Positions 17,828-26,549 are shown, counted from the first letter of the stretch. The stretch: 64,000 nucleotides of DNA from an uncultured Eubacteriales bacterium (GCA_900540805.1 UQHL01000007.1:1-64000); one strand, 5' to 3'. Program-made: numbers and translations. Notes: generated by a model from the sequence alone, not told the origin.

Positions 17828-18289
17828 TTATTCCGATACTACGGGCAGTACAAACGAGTGCTTCGCCTTCACCATAATAAAAAGGGAGTTGGACTCGTCC
17901 GACGCATAGATGGGGATATCCTTTGCGGGGGTATAGATCGTAGCGCGGCCGGGATAAAACAGAAAAGTCACTTTCCCGTCCTCGTCGGTCGTCTCGCGGT
18001 ACGAATAAAATCTTCCGTTGCCGTCGCAGTAAACAAAGATATGATGTCCCTCTACGGGCTTTCCCCGACGGGTGAGCCGATAGGTCATCTCCACCCCGTC
18101 CTGACCGCTTGCCACGGCTGTCTCGGGCGTACAGTCCACCAGCTCGAGATGAAACGTCTGCGCGCGGACCGCGTCAAACGCCCACATGCCCAACAGAAGC
18201 AGAACGATGACGCCGAAAACGATCAGCTTGCGATAAAGCCCCTTCCGCCCCGCCGAACGCGACTCGGGAGAAACGGTTTCTTCGGCCAT
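17828..18289 (-). CDS. Small one-helix membrane protein with Ig-like outer domain
   Basis: 153 residues. One membrane helix (about 22-40, IVFGVIVLLLLGMWAF) with a charged cytoplasmic N-terminus. The outer part (45-153) shows an Ig-like pattern: TYRLTRRGKPVEGHH...D..G...TDEDGKVTFLFYPG. I do not recognise a named family. Its place is unusual: exactly between the solute-binding lipoprotein (1 nt gap) and the first permease (15 nt gap), so it is made in step with the importer. This suggests an accessory subunit of the transporter, for example docking the binding protein or a glycan at the membrane. That role is inference. Confidence 0.55.
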   Translation of the reverse strand: MAEETVSPESRSAGRKGLYRKLIVFGVIVLLLLGMWAFDAVRAQTFHLELVDCTPETAVASGQDGVEMTYRLTRRGKPVEGHHIFVYCDGNGRFYSYRETTDEDGKVTFLFYPGRATIYTPAKDIPIYASDESNSLFIMVKAKHSFVLPVVSE

Positions 18290-18290
18290 A

Positions 18291-19853
18291 TCATGCCCCC
18301 GCCGCCAGCGTAATGTTCAGGGCTTTGGCATAATCTTTGGCGTCCGCCACCTGTTTTTCATTCCACTGTCTGTAGAAATCCGCGTCGTTCATCTGTCCCT
18401 TTACCCAGGACGCCATCAGCGTATCCAGCTCCGCGCCCGCCTTGGACGTAAAGCCCGCGGGCCACTGATACACCGAACCGACGGGGAACTGACAGCTCTT
18501 ATAGGGCGAATTTTTAATAATCGAGGGAAGCTCGACGCCCTTGACCGCGCCCATGGAAGTGTTGGATTCGGAGATCATGGCGCTGTTGGATTCGTACGTC
18601 GTAAGATACTGTAAAAATTTCAGCGCGTAATCGAATTTCTTCTGATTGAACACGCCGTTTTCCATAAACGCGGGTTTCATCAGATTCAGCTCGAGATCGA
18701 CGTCGGGCTGATAATTTTCAAGCCCTTCCACCCATTCCACCTCGACGTATTCCGACTCGCTCTCGTCGATCATCGGCGCGGGAAGAAGGCTGAATTCGTA
18801 TTTTTTAGGCGTACTCAACTGATCGGAATAATTCCAGCTGCCCGCGTGATAGAATCCCGATTTTCCGTCGTTCCATTCCTGCGCGTCCTTGGCGCCCGCG
18901 ATGTCGCCGTTTTTGATTTTGGTCGAATAGTATTCCTTGATATAGGACAGCAGCTCCTGCGCGTAGGGTTTATCCACGGGATTGAATACGCCGTCCACCA
19001 CGCCCTGAAGCTTTTCCTTACCCGATACTTTGCCGTCGCCGTCCTTGTCCAGCACCGGCTCCAGCTTCTTCATATACGCGGGACCCAAATTAAATTGGAG
19101 CAGCCAGTTTCCCGCAGTGAGGCTTGCGTTGGGGTCGGTGATCGCCTTCGCGGAAGGATATTTCGCCTTTAAGGCGTCGATCGCGTCCATGTAATTGCCC
19201 CAGGTGAACGGTTCGTCCCTGCCCAGCGTATAATCGTCGTCGGCAGCGGGCTTCGCCGTATCCATCAGCCCGATGTCCGCCATCAGAGAACAGTTGTAAT
19301 AGATCGCGCTGGCCGTTCCCGAGTAGGTTGCGACGGGCACCGCCACGATGCGGCCGTCATATGTACGGATACGCTCGAGATCCCATACGTAGTCGTAAAA
19401 GGCGTCCTTCCAGGGCTTTCCTTTCAGCTCCTCCTTTGTCTCAAAGGGATTGGGCTGTTCGAGGTATTCGGTGAGATCGATATAATAATCGCGCTCCTGA
19501 TAGGCCGTTCCCCACGAAAACGCGATGGCGGGACAGGTTCCCTTTTCAATCGCGTTGATGAAATAGGAGGACATCTCCCCGCTGGCGTCGTTAGAGGAAC
19601 CGCCTACGTTTTTGGTGCGCGCCCACTCGATTTTCACCTCGGGGTAAAGCTTCTCGAAGGCCTCCGCGATATAGCGGGGCGAATTATAGACGTTGGGCGT
19701 AGAAGCCGTCGCCGTAGTATTGATGGTGGGCATCCAGCCGTGCAGATCGACGATCAGCGTCACCTTATCCTTATCCCCGCCGCCGCCCGAACCGCAGGCG
19801 CAAATCGTACACCCCATCAACGCCGCTAAAAGACAAGACAATGTTTTTTTCAT
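18291..19853 (-). CDS. Extracellular sugar-binding lipoprotein of ABC importer
   Basis: 520 residues from the ATG at 19853, which has AGGAG upstream and puts the signal peptide at the start; a longer in-frame ORF start lacks a site. The signal peptide ends in the lipobox CTICAC. The mature protein has the layout of a CUT1 family-1 binding protein: VTLIVDLHGW, YIAEAFEKLYPEVKIEW, a central W-rich lobe and a C-terminal lobe. An odd insert reads DKDGDGKVSGKEKL, a DxDxDGxVxxxE calcium-loop (EF-hand/dockerin-like). It is the first gene of the operon behind the G9-spacer promoter. The ligand is unknown; co-encoded GH78 suggests rhamnose-containing oligosaccharides. Confidence 0.85.
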   Translation of the reverse strand: MKKTLSCLLAALMGCTICACGSGGGGDKDKVTLIVDLHGWMPTINTTATASTPNVYNSPRYIAEAFEKLYPEVKIEWARTKNVGGSSNDASGEMSSYFINAIEKGTCPAIAFSWGTAYQERDYYIDLTEYLEQPNPFETKEELKGKPWKDAFYDYVWDLERIRTYDGRIVAVPVATYSGTASAIYYNCSLMADIGLMDTAKPAADDDYTLGRDEPFTWGNYMDAIDALKAKYPSAKAITDPNASLTAGNWLLQFNLGPAYMKKLEPVLDKDGDGKVSGKEKLQGVVDGVFNPVDKPYAQELLSYIKEYYSTKIKNGDIAGAKDAQEWNDGKSGFYHAGSWNYSDQLSTPKKYEFSLLPAPMIDESESEYVEVEWVEGLENYQPDVDLELNLMKPAFMENGVFNQKKFDYALKFLQYLTTYESNSAMISESNTSMGAVKGVELPSIIKNSPYKSCQFPVGSVYQWPAGFTSKAGAELDTLMASWVKGQMNDADFYRQWNEKQVADAKDYAKALNITLAAGA

Positions 19854-19949
19854 AAGCTTTCTCCTTTCGCAAAAAATTTTGATACAAGCGTTATTGCGCG
19901 AAGCGGATCTCATTTTTCCGCGCCGCGTTTTTTATCCTTTTCGAATTCT

Positions 19950-19977
19950 ATTATAGCACCCCCCCCCGCGTTGTCAA
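19950..19977 (-). promoter_or_regulatory. Sigma-A promoter with a 9-G spacer tract
   Basis: On the minus strand TTGACA (19977-19972) and TATAAT (19955-19950) are separated by 16 bp that contain GGGGGGGGG. Both hexamers are perfect consensus. It drives the importer and surface-protein operon starting at 19853. One added G would give the optimal 17-bp spacing. Confidence 0.8.
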
Positions 19978-19982
19978 TATCG

Positions 19983-20016
19983 TTTTGGTTGAAACATTTG
20001 AGTTTTTGGCTACAAT
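19983..20016. promoter_or_regulatory. Two 21-bp-spaced direct repeats, likely AraC operator
   Basis: TTTTGGTTGAAAC (19983-19995) and TTTTGGCTACAAT (20004-20016) share 9 of 13 positions and are exactly 21 bp apart, two helical turns. AraC-family proteins commonly bind such direct repeats. The near repeat lies 5 bp upstream of the -35 box of the leftward promoter, the position of an activator that contacts sigma. Confidence 0.45.
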
Positions 20017-20029
20017 TTTTTTACCGCAC

Positions 20030-20058
20030 TTGACAATTCGAGGAATTTATGTTAAAAT
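20030..20058 (+). promoter_or_regulatory. Sigma-A promoter of the AraC regulator gene
   Basis: TTGACA (20030-20035), 17 bp, TAAAAT (20053-20058), only 31 nt before the GTG start at 20089. It is divergent from the importer operon promoter and shares the intervening region with the direct repeats. Confidence 0.75.
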
Positions 20059-20088
20059 ATAGTCATATTTTTAAGGAGGAAAAAGAGC

Positions 20089-20850
20089 GTGCATTCGGTA
20101 TATTTCAATTATCTTTACAACTACGAGCACCGCTCGGGAGCCTACGTGCCCCCGCATACGCACAACATCTACGAAATGGTATTTTACAATCTCGGCAAGG
20201 GAAAATCGAACACAGACAAGGGAAATTTCGACTTTGCGCCCGAACAGTGTATCCTGTATTCTCCCCTCGTAAACCACGACGAAACGCACGAAAGCTACAC
20301 CAATGTAGATTGCGTAGGCTTTTATTTGGAAAACAATGTCCTGCCCACCATGCATTTCGACAGATCGACGGCAGAGCTTTTCGAATTGAAGCGCCGCCTC
20401 TGCAACGAGCTGCGCGACCGAAAATCAAACTATTCGGACATGGCCGATTTGATCGTGGGAGAAATGGTGGTCTATATGCTCCGCCGCTCGAACGTAGCCG
20501 CCGAGCAGCAGCCCGTTTCCTGCGTCGGCTACGTTACAAAATTTATCGACGAAAATTTTTACAACGACGTGGATATCAAGAAATTGGCGATGATCCAGGG
20601 GTACTCGTACGAGCATTTCCGTCATATGTTCAAGGCGCACTGCGGCGTGTCGCCCAAGCAATACCTGATTCGCAAACGATTGGAATACGCCAAACACCTG
20701 CTCGTCGCCACCGATATTCCCGTACAGGACGTCGCCCTGCAAAGCGGGTTTGGCAACCTCAGTATGTTTTCTTTCATCTTCAAAAAGCATACCGGCCGTA
20801 CGCCCTCCGAATATAGAAAACGACTGAATGCAACTGATCGATCCTTATAA
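20089..20850 (+). CDS. AraC-family transcriptional regulator
   Basis: 253 residues. GTG start chosen because AAGGAGG lies 9 nt upstream. The N-terminal cupin-like sensor (1-140) has HTHNIYEMVFY, as in sugar-sensing AraC proteins. The C-terminal DNA-binding half (about 150-245) holds two helix-turn-helix motifs: DIKKLAMIQGYSYEHFRHMFKAHCG and its end VSPKQYLI, then VQDVALQSGFGN and the closing FKKHTGRTPSEYRK. It is divergent from the 19.9-kb operon with AraC-style repeats between, so it probably activates that operon in response to its sugar. Confidence 0.9.
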   Translation: MHSVYFNYLYNYEHRSGAYVPPHTHNIYEMVFYNLGKGKSNTDKGNFDFAPEQCILYSPLVNHDETHESYTNVDCVGFYLENNVLPTMHFDRSTAELFELKRRLCNELRDRKSNYSDMADLIVGEMVVYMLRRSNVAAEQQPVSCVGYVTKFIDENFYNDVDIKKLAMIQGYSYEHFRHMFKAHCGVSPKQYLIRKRLEYAKHLLVATDIPVQDVALQSGFGNLSMFSFIFKKHTGRTPSEYRKRLNATDRSL

Positions 20851-20875
20851 ACAAAAAGGCAGATGGGACATAAAA

Positions 20876-20909
20876 GCCCCGCCCCGAAATAAAAATTTCG
20901 GAGCGGGGC
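20876..20909. terminator. Terminator between convergent genes
   Basis: A 15-bp stem with one mismatch (GCCCCGCCCCGAAAT / ATTTCGGAGCGGGGC, loop AAAA) lies between the AraC gene and the convergent acetyltransferase gene. There is only a short T-stretch after it, but the strong stem and location fit a shared terminator. Confidence 0.6.
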
Positions 20910-20927
20910 GTTATCTGTTATCCGATT

Positions 20928-21464
20928 CTATTTTATAAGCTTTACGTTTTTCGCTGCACGCGGGGAAAACACATTTTCGAAAATCGAGTGATACTCCTCA
21001 AACGAAACGTCGCAGCGATAGGTCAGTATTTCCATTTCCACGCCGAACAAATCGACGCAATAGTCCAGGGCGGCCATGCCGTTGGCGGTATAAAACGCCT
21101 TGCGTCTCAACCGCTGTTCGCTGTTGGAAGCCTCCTTTTTCGTGCTTTCAATCTCCAGCAGCAGCCGCTTGTCCGCATAGCGGTTCAGCAGCAGCTTCAA
21201 GGCGCTTGAGCCTGCTCCCATGCCGCGGCGCTGCGGCAGAACGGCAAAGTAATCGAGCAGGCACAGATCGTCATATACGATGACGATCGCAAGCCCGACA
21301 AACGTCTCCTTTTCGTCCTCTATGGATAAAAGCTCGACAAATCCCTCGTCGCGCTTTTCCAGCAAAAGAGAAAACGGCTTTTGTTCCTCTGCGGGAAAAG
21401 CCGTAGAATACAGCTCCCCGATATTGCGCAGTTGTCGTTCGGTTACGGCTTCGGCCAGTCGCAT
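20928..21464 (-). CDS. GNAT-family N-acetyltransferase
   Basis: 178 residues. The acetyl-CoA pyrophosphate loop is visible as QRRGMGAG (motif A) after the strand LLDYFAVLP, with IEST and FYTANGM matching later conserved GNAT positions. It transfers an acetyl group to an unknown amine in the cytoplasm. It starts behind AGGAGG and is read from its own consensus-like promoter (21576-21604), separate from the sugar operons; its link to them is not evident. Confidence 0.8.
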   Translation of the reverse strand: MRLAEAVTERQLRNIGELYSTAFPAEEQKPFSLLLEKRDEGFVELLSIEDEKETFVGLAIVIVYDDLCLLDYFAVLPQRRGMGAGSSALKLLLNRYADKRLLLEIESTKKEASNSEQRLRRKAFYTANGMAALDYCVDLFGVEMEILTYRCDVSFEEYHSIFENVFSPRAAKNVKLIK

Positions 21465-21764
21465 GACGCCCTCCTTTCGGTAAAGCTACGCCCCCTGCGG
21501 CGGAAAACTTCTTTTCCGTCTTACTATGGGGCAGCGTATTTCGTTTTATCGCCCCGCAGAGGCGGGTATTTTAAGAGTATATCATACTTTGCCGAAAAAG
21601 TCAAACGCGGACGGGACGGAAGATCTTTTTCCTCCTCCTGCGGAAAAAAACGCAGACACAACGCCCTCCGTTCCGTCCCCCGCAATCCGCCGTTTCCGAC
21701 ATCTGCCCCTTCTCGTGGGAAGCAAGCAGCTTCCCCGCTTTTCAAAAAAACGCGTCCGTTTCGA
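21465..21764. other. Leader of the acetyltransferase gene and LacI terminator region
   Basis: This 300-bp gap holds the acetyltransferase promoter and a leader of about 105 nt with small hairpins (GGAAAAgaagTTTTCC and a CCCGCCTCTGCGGGG stem), plus the LacI gene terminator. I recognise no known riboswitch. A 102-codon minus-strand frame here overlaps LacI out of frame and looks spurious. Confidence 0.4.
21576..21604 (-). promoter_or_regulatory. Sigma-A promoter of the acetyltransferase gene
   Basis: Minus strand TTGACT (21604-21599), 17 bp, TATACT (21581-21576). Confidence 0.7.
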
Positions 21765-21774
21765 TTAAACCGAC
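21744..21774 (-). terminator. Terminator overlapping the LacI stop codon
   Basis: Minus strand: GTCGGTTT, 5-nt loop, AAACGGAC (one mismatch) then GCG and T7. The left arm overlaps the last codons of the LacI gene. It ends the 22.8-32.8 kb operon. Confidence 0.6.
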
Positions 21775-22763
21775 TGTCTTGGCAGGTAAGAAGCGTATAA
21801 AATTCTCTTTTTCTCCAAATTTTTGTCTCCATGAAGCTGAGAAAGAATACTTTTCATACAGCTTCTTCCAAATTCGGCTCTGTCAACGGACATCGTAGAA
21901 AGCGCCGGACAGGTATATTCGCCCGAAAGAATGTTGTCGCAGCCGCAGACCGAAATATCCTGAGGTATCTTCTTCCCGATCTCAAAAAGATATTTATAAA
22001 CGCCCATAGCAATATAATCGTTTACGCAATATACGGCGTCCACGTCCGAACGATTTTGCAAAATGTCCGCGATGGATCTGTAGCCGAACTCGGACGGATT
22101 GAGCGTAACCGTATTTTCTTCGAAACAGCGAAGCAGGCTTTCCTCAAAACCGACGCCGTATTTTTCCGCATAATAACGCATGGCGATATATCGTGTGTCC
22201 GGCTCGATCTCCGTTTTGGAGGTATCGGCGATAAACGCTACCCTCGAACGGTTTTTCCGTTTCAAATCCTGCACGAAGGCTTCGATGGCAGGCGCATAGT
22301 TCAAGCTCACCTCAAAGCTGTCCTTTCCCGAAATTACGTTTACCACAGCGATTTCGTGTTCGATAAATTTGCGATAATTTTGCTCGGAGCAAAAGAAACG
22401 GGACATATTGACGATACCCTCCGACCGATAAGCGTAACAGTCGCCGTAATAGTCCGCCCTCTTGTCGTTGGCTATAATAACGGACAGCCGGTATCCCGCC
22501 TCAAAAGCGACTTCGTACATTCCGCGATAAAACTCGTCAAAATTGTCCAGGGCGCTTATAAGCACCGATATCTGTCGGGTCGAGCTTACGCGAACGCTCT
22601 TTGCGAGAAGATTCGGCTCGTAATCCAGCTCCTTTACAGCCTGAAAGACGCGGGCCTTTACGGCCTCGCTTACAAATTTTGTCCCGTTCATCGCATGGGA
22701 TACCGTCGATGGAGCAACGCCCGCCCGTTTTGCCACATCGTTTCTGTTGATCGGCCTTTTCAT
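21765..22763 (-). CDS. LacI-family transcriptional regulator
   Basis: 332 residues, usual length. The N-terminal helix-turn-helix and hinge are clear: NRNDVAKRAGVAPSTVSHAM (6-25), then LDYEPNLLAKSV. The rest is a periplasmic-binding-protein-like sensor with two lobes (ISVLISALDNFDEFYRG, VDAVYCVNDYIAMG, ISVCGCDN). It binds an operator as a dimer and releases it on binding a sugar ligand. It sits 24 bp after the GH99-like gene, as the last gene of that operon, so it likely represses the locus; the triple near-palindromic repeats at 34.96-35.01 kb are a candidate target. Confidence 0.9.
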   Translation of the reverse strand: MKRPINRNDVAKRAGVAPSTVSHAMNGTKFVSEAVKARVFQAVKELDYEPNLLAKSVRVSSTRQISVLISALDNFDEFYRGMYEVAFEAGYRLSVIIANDKRADYYGDCYAYRSEGIVNMSRFFCSEQNYRKFIEHEIAVVNVISGKDSFEVSLNYAPAIEAFVQDLKRKNRSRVAFIADTSKTEIEPDTRYIAMRYYAEKYGVGFEESLLRCFEENTVTLNPSEFGYRSIADILQNRSDVDAVYCVNDYIAMGVYKYLFEIGKKIPQDISVCGCDNILSGEYTCPALSTMSVDRAEFGRSCMKSILSQLHGDKNLEKKRILYASYLPRQSV

Positions 22764-22787
22764 AACGTATTCCCTTTCCTTCCGTAT

Positions 22788-24743
22788 TTATTTCGCCGCC
22801 GCACGGTAAACGTACGACATTCTCCCCAAAGGCGCCGTGTCGCCGCTGACATACAAATCGGCGACGTCAAAGTCTTTTTGAAGATTATCCGCGATCTTGA
22901 ACTTAAGCGTATAATCCGCAACTGAAATCCCCAAAAGCTTCTTGTCGATTTCTATGCGCAGCACGTTCCCTTTTACAGTATAATTACACTCGCCGATTTT
23001 GTCAAACGAATTATTCGTCATACGGTGCAGAGAAGTCTTTTCTTTTCCGGGATTTTTATTCAAAACGTATTGCAGCCCCTGCCAGCCGCCCGTTTGGCCG
23101 CCGATTCCGAGAAACACATTCATCCAATGCGTATCGCCCGCCGCGTGCGGAGTAATATTTTCTTCCGTCCGAACGAGCATATAGATTTTTTCCGCGTCGC
23201 TCATCACGCGGATTTCACGGATATCGTTGCGGCCCGTAACGTTTACCAGCTCTGACTGTCCCGACGTATCCACGGCGTTTCTCGCGATGGTTTCGCCCGA
23301 AAAATCACGATATACGGCGGCCGAAGCGCTGTTCCAGCCGTCCAAATTATTCATTAAGCCGGAGCAATCCTCCGACTCCGAATATGCGGCGGCCGAAGCG
23401 ACGCCTTTATAGGCGCGGATATTGCGGACCAGGGAAAGATAATAGTTGTCGAGATACTCCGCGTTCATTTCGATATCCCTTGAAAATTCCATATTGAAGG
23501 TATCGACGAAATGACAATATTTATCCCCTAAAATACGGCTGTTCGCCTGCTTTTGGGCGATCCATTCGTTCCAGCCCGTCACAAACACCAATCCGATATC
23601 GTTTGACGCCTCCCCGTCCTTTTCGCGGTCGAGCACGGTCTTCCACTGCTGTTCGAAATTGGTGCCTTCAAGGGCGCGGGCGCGGCTGTTCTGTTTCGTC
23701 GCGTGATCGTATCCCCGTCCCCAATTGGCGTTATATACTTTTTCTATATATTCCTCCGAAAACGAAAATCCCTTTCCCGTCAGTTCCGCGCGGTTTTCCG
23801 GAGCAAATAATCCCGAATCGCTGAAATCGGCATAGGTGCCGTTCGATTTTCCCATCAGGCCGACGTGCTGAGAGACGGACACGCTCATCACGTTGCCCAG
23901 TTGCGCATCCTTATATATGTCCTGCGGATAATTCCAGTCTATCCAGGGAAACTTCGAGCTTTGTATCGCGGCGTTGGGCCATTGCGGAAGCTTAAAATAA
24001 AAATAGCTGTCCGTCACCGAATCTCCCGTTTTGCTGCCGATAATCCAGGGCTTATTACGGTTGCCGCGGAACCAGAGCTCCTCGTATTCCTCATGCATGG
24101 AGGGATCGTAAAACGCGTCGTAAATAAGCTGTACGGTCGTTTTCGAATCCCCGACGTCAACGGAGGTCATAAACATGACTTTCGGCACCTCAAAGCCCTG
24201 CTGCTTATACTCCAGCAGCAGATCCAGAAAGGTATAAACCTGCGAATCGTATATGCGGGCGTTGGTCGTGTCGAACGCTATAAAATCTAGCCCTGCATGG
24301 ATAAACAGCTCGATATGCTTTCTCAAAACCCACTCGTCGTCCGCATTATAGTATCCGTAAAGCGGTTCGCCCCAATAATGGAAAGAATTCACCTCGGGTG
24401 TCCCGCCGTCGGCCGCCCGGGCTAGCAATTCGCTCATCAGCGTATCGTTTTTTTCGTAATTGTTCGTCACGTCTTTGATCGGGCTTTGATCGGACCCGTT
24501 CCAAAGAAAATAAAATATGCCGACGTATTTATCCTTTTCGTATTCGGAAACGGTATCGAAGCTTCGTCCGAAATCGTCCGTCGCCGTCGTATTCAGGAAA
24601 CCGTTTTCCAATCCCTCCGCCCGTTCCGCCAGCGTACCCTCGTTGCTCTCCGAACTGACCGACGGATTTCTTTGGCAGGCCGAAAGAGCCGCAGCGGCAA
24701 AAAACGCCAGGCACAAGGCCAAACTTTTTATATTTTTCGTCAT
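22788..24743 (-). CDS. GH99-like lipoprotein with CBM9-like C-terminal domain
   Basis: 651 residues. The signal peptide ends in the lipobox ALSAC (cleavage before C23). Residues 70-450 look like a TIM barrel of the GH99/GH71/WbsX-like kind: YVGIFYFLWNG, HYWGEPLYGYY, HAGLDFIAFDTTN and the late WNEW motif in VFVTGWNEWIAQKQ. Residues 480-650 resemble a CBM9/DOMON sugar-binding sandwich (GRNDIREIRVMSDAEKIYML). The protein is 40-50% similar by eye to the 672-residue lipoprotein at 32.9-34.9 kb. It likely cleaves or binds a mannan- or glycan-type polymer at the surface. Family is inferred from motifs; which acidic residue is catalytic is not certain. Confidence 0.55.
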   Translation of the reverse strand: MTKNIKSLALCLAFFAAAALSACQRNPSVSSESNEGTLAERAEGLENGFLNTTATDDFGRSFDTVSEYEKDKYVGIFYFLWNGSDQSPIKDVTNNYEKNDTLMSELLARAADGGTPEVNSFHYWGEPLYGYYNADDEWVLRKHIELFIHAGLDFIAFDTTNARIYDSQVYTFLDLLLEYKQQGFEVPKVMFMTSVDVGDSKTTVQLIYDAFYDPSMHEEYEELWFRGNRNKPWIIGSKTGDSVTDSYFYFKLPQWPNAAIQSSKFPWIDWNYPQDIYKDAQLGNVMSVSVSQHVGLMGKSNGTYADFSDSGLFAPENRAELTGKGFSFSEEYIEKVYNANWGRGYDHATKQNSRARALEGTNFEQQWKTVLDREKDGEASNDIGLVFVTGWNEWIAQKQANSRILGDKYCHFVDTFNMEFSRDIEMNAEYLDNYYLSLVRNIRAYKGVASAAAYSESEDCSGLMNNLDGWNSASAAVYRDFSGETIARNAVDTSGQSELVNVTGRNDIREIRVMSDAEKIYMLVRTEENITPHAAGDTHWMNVFLGIGGQTGGWQGLQYVLNKNPGKEKTSLHRMTNNSFDKIGECNYTVKGNVLRIEIDKKLLGISVADYTLKFKIADNLQKDFDVADLYVSGDTAPLGRMSYVYRAAAK

Positions 24744-24763
24744 TTAAGGTTCCTCCAAATCAG

Positions 24764-24794
24764 ACGTACGAGCGGGAAGAACCTGCTCGTACGT
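24764..24794 (-). other. Intercistronic hairpin after the solute-binding gene
   Basis: A perfect 10-bp stem ACGTACGAGC / GCTCGTACGT with an 11-nt loop lies between the solute-binding lipoprotein and the GH99-like gene. There is no T-run on the minus strand. Such hairpins often protect the mRNA of binding-protein genes from exonucleases. Confidence 0.5.
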
Positions 24795-24800
24795 AAAAAC

Positions 24801-26549
24801 TCAATTCATCGGGTCCGTGGAATAATTTACGTTCGCCGAAGTATAAGCGGCAAGATCGTTCCACTTCAATTTACGCCAGGAGGCATAATTCGAGAAGCCG
24901 TCCGCCATGATATTATAAATATTCGCCCCGTAAGAAGCCCAGTCGCTTCCGTCTCCGTCCGCGCGGAGGTAGTCCGCAATCTGGCTGTTGACCAGCGTCT
25001 GCACCTTTCCCGAAGGCGCCATAATCCCCGTATTTTCGGTGTACCAGTTAGCGAATAAACGGTAGGGATTGGTCGAACAATCTCCGTCGAAATTGAGCTT
25101 ACCGGCAATAGATACCTCCGCGGGCAGCGTATAATCCTTCAGATAGCATTGCATCGCACAGACCTTACCCAGATTTTTATAGTGCTTGTAATATTCGTCA
25201 AATCCCGTCGGCGAGAAAAGATATTTCAGGAAATCCATGCAAAGAGCCGTTTTATCGGCGTCGCGGTTTACCAAAGCAAACGGATGATGATCGGGGCCGC
25301 CCAACGTCCGCACGTTGTCCGCCGCAGGCGCTCCGGCTCCGCCGTTGTTCGGCATGGCAGGCAGAGGGAACCAGCCCAGCATTTGAGAAAGCTCGGAAAT
25401 AGGAAGAATTCCGTTAGCTTTCCCCAGAGCCTGCCCCAAGGATTTTTGGTGGTCGGTGATGTAATCGAGGCGAAGCAGATACACGGCCACGCGGCTCTTC
25501 AACTCATAATTTTTCCCTTCGGCAGCCAATGCGTCCTGCTGGAATCTCTGACGCACGACGGAATTCGAATAATCCGAGGAAGAATAGGAAACAAGCTTTT
25601 TCATATTCTTCATCATTTCCGCATATCTGGCCGACTTTGTATTGTACTTGCTGCCGTCCTTGAAATAGGAATTTACGACGCGGGTAAAGTTATAGCTATA
25701 GCCCTTTCTCGAATCGTTGAGCGGATCCGCGGCGTCGTATTCCCACACGTCGTCTATTTCGGAAATATAACTGTAATCGCTCGACTGCGAATGCGCGTCG
25801 TCTATCATATCACGAAAATATTGATCCATGTACATCTGCTGCACCCAGTTGAAGTTGTTGCTGTCCAACCCGCCGGCATCGTAATTGAGCCCGAGCGGAG
25901 CCGTATAGCCCGCCAGTTTCAGTGTATCGAGTGCAGAAATCAGACTGTTCCAATCGGAAGGGACTTCCACGTCGTATTGGGCAAAAATCTTTTTGTTGTA
26001 AAAAGCGACCAGCGCGTTTCCCTCCATGGACAAATTATAGATTTCCTGCGTCTTGTCGTCCGTGCGGTAAGCGTCTTCGCGAAGCGTCGTTTTCCATACC
26101 TTATTTTCGTTGTAAGGATTTTTGGAATTGAGGTAGGGCGTAAAATCGACCAGCTTTCCCGTGCCGTAATACTGCGCCACCGTATTTGCCTGAATAATAT
26201 CCCCCGCCTGCTTATCGGGGTACTTCAAAAGCCCGTCCACGGAAGTGATATACCCTTGCGGGTCCTGAGACGAACGCACGTTGATACGCACGTTCACGCC
26301 CTTGCCTTTCATCATTTTCGCATACGAATTTCCCACGTTTTTCAAAGCCGTTTCGCTATCGGCGTCGATGGGAAGAAAAATATCGATCGTACCGCTTTTG
26401 ACGGTTCCGCCGCCCTCCTCCGCCGAAGAGGACGAATTTTCTCCCTGATTGCCCGAAGAAGATGAAACGCCGCTGTTTCCGCATGCCGCAAACGAAAAGA
26501 GAAAGAGCATCGAAAAAGTTGCGGCGAGAATTTTTTTCAAAGATTTCAT
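24801..26549 (-). CDS. Extracellular sugar-binding lipoprotein of ABC importer
   Basis: 582 residues from the ATG at 26549 (GGAG about 9 nt upstream); a TTG five codons earlier is possible but lacks a better site. The signal peptide ends SFAACG, a lipobox, followed by a Ser/Glu-rich linker. The mature protein has a CUT1 binding-protein layout: IDIFLPIDADSETALKNV, a KVWKTTLREDAY segment, YLLRLDYITDHQ, and PALPMPNNGG-type loops. It lies 25 bp after the MalG-type permease and is unusual in being downstream of both permeases. It delivers an unknown oligosaccharide to the propeller-permease importer. Confidence 0.85.
   Translation of the reverse strand: MKSLKKILAATFSMLFLFSFAACGNSGVSSSSGNQGENSSSSAEEGGGTVKSGTIDIFLPIDADSETALKNVGNSYAKMMKGKGVNVRINVRSSQDPQGYITSVDGLLKYPDKQAGDIIQANTVAQYYGTGKLVDFTPYLNSKNPYNENKVWKTTLREDAYRTDDKTQEIYNLSMEGNALVAFYNKKIFAQYDVEVPSDWNSLISALDTLKLAGYTAPLGLNYDAGGLDSNNFNWVQQMYMDQYFRDMIDDAHSQSSDYSYISEIDDVWEYDAADPLNDSRKGYSYNFTRVVNSYFKDGSKYNTKSARYAEMMKNMKKLVSYSSSDYSNSVVRQRFQQDALAAEGKNYELKSRVAVYLLRLDYITDHQKSLGQALGKANGILPISELSQMLGWFPLPAMPNNGGAGAPAADNVRTLGGPDHHPFALVNRDADKTALCMDFLKYLFSPTGFDEYYKHYKNLGKVCAMQCYLKDYTLPAEVSIAGKLNFDGDCSTNPYRLFANWYTENTGIMAPSGKVQTLVNSQIADYLRADGDGSDWASYGANIYNIMADGFSNYASWRKLKWNDLAAYTSANVNYSTDPMN

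Noticed and set aside
21524..21832. 102-codon minus-strand frame near the LacI gene
   Set aside because: It overlaps the LacI gene in another frame and covers its terminator.
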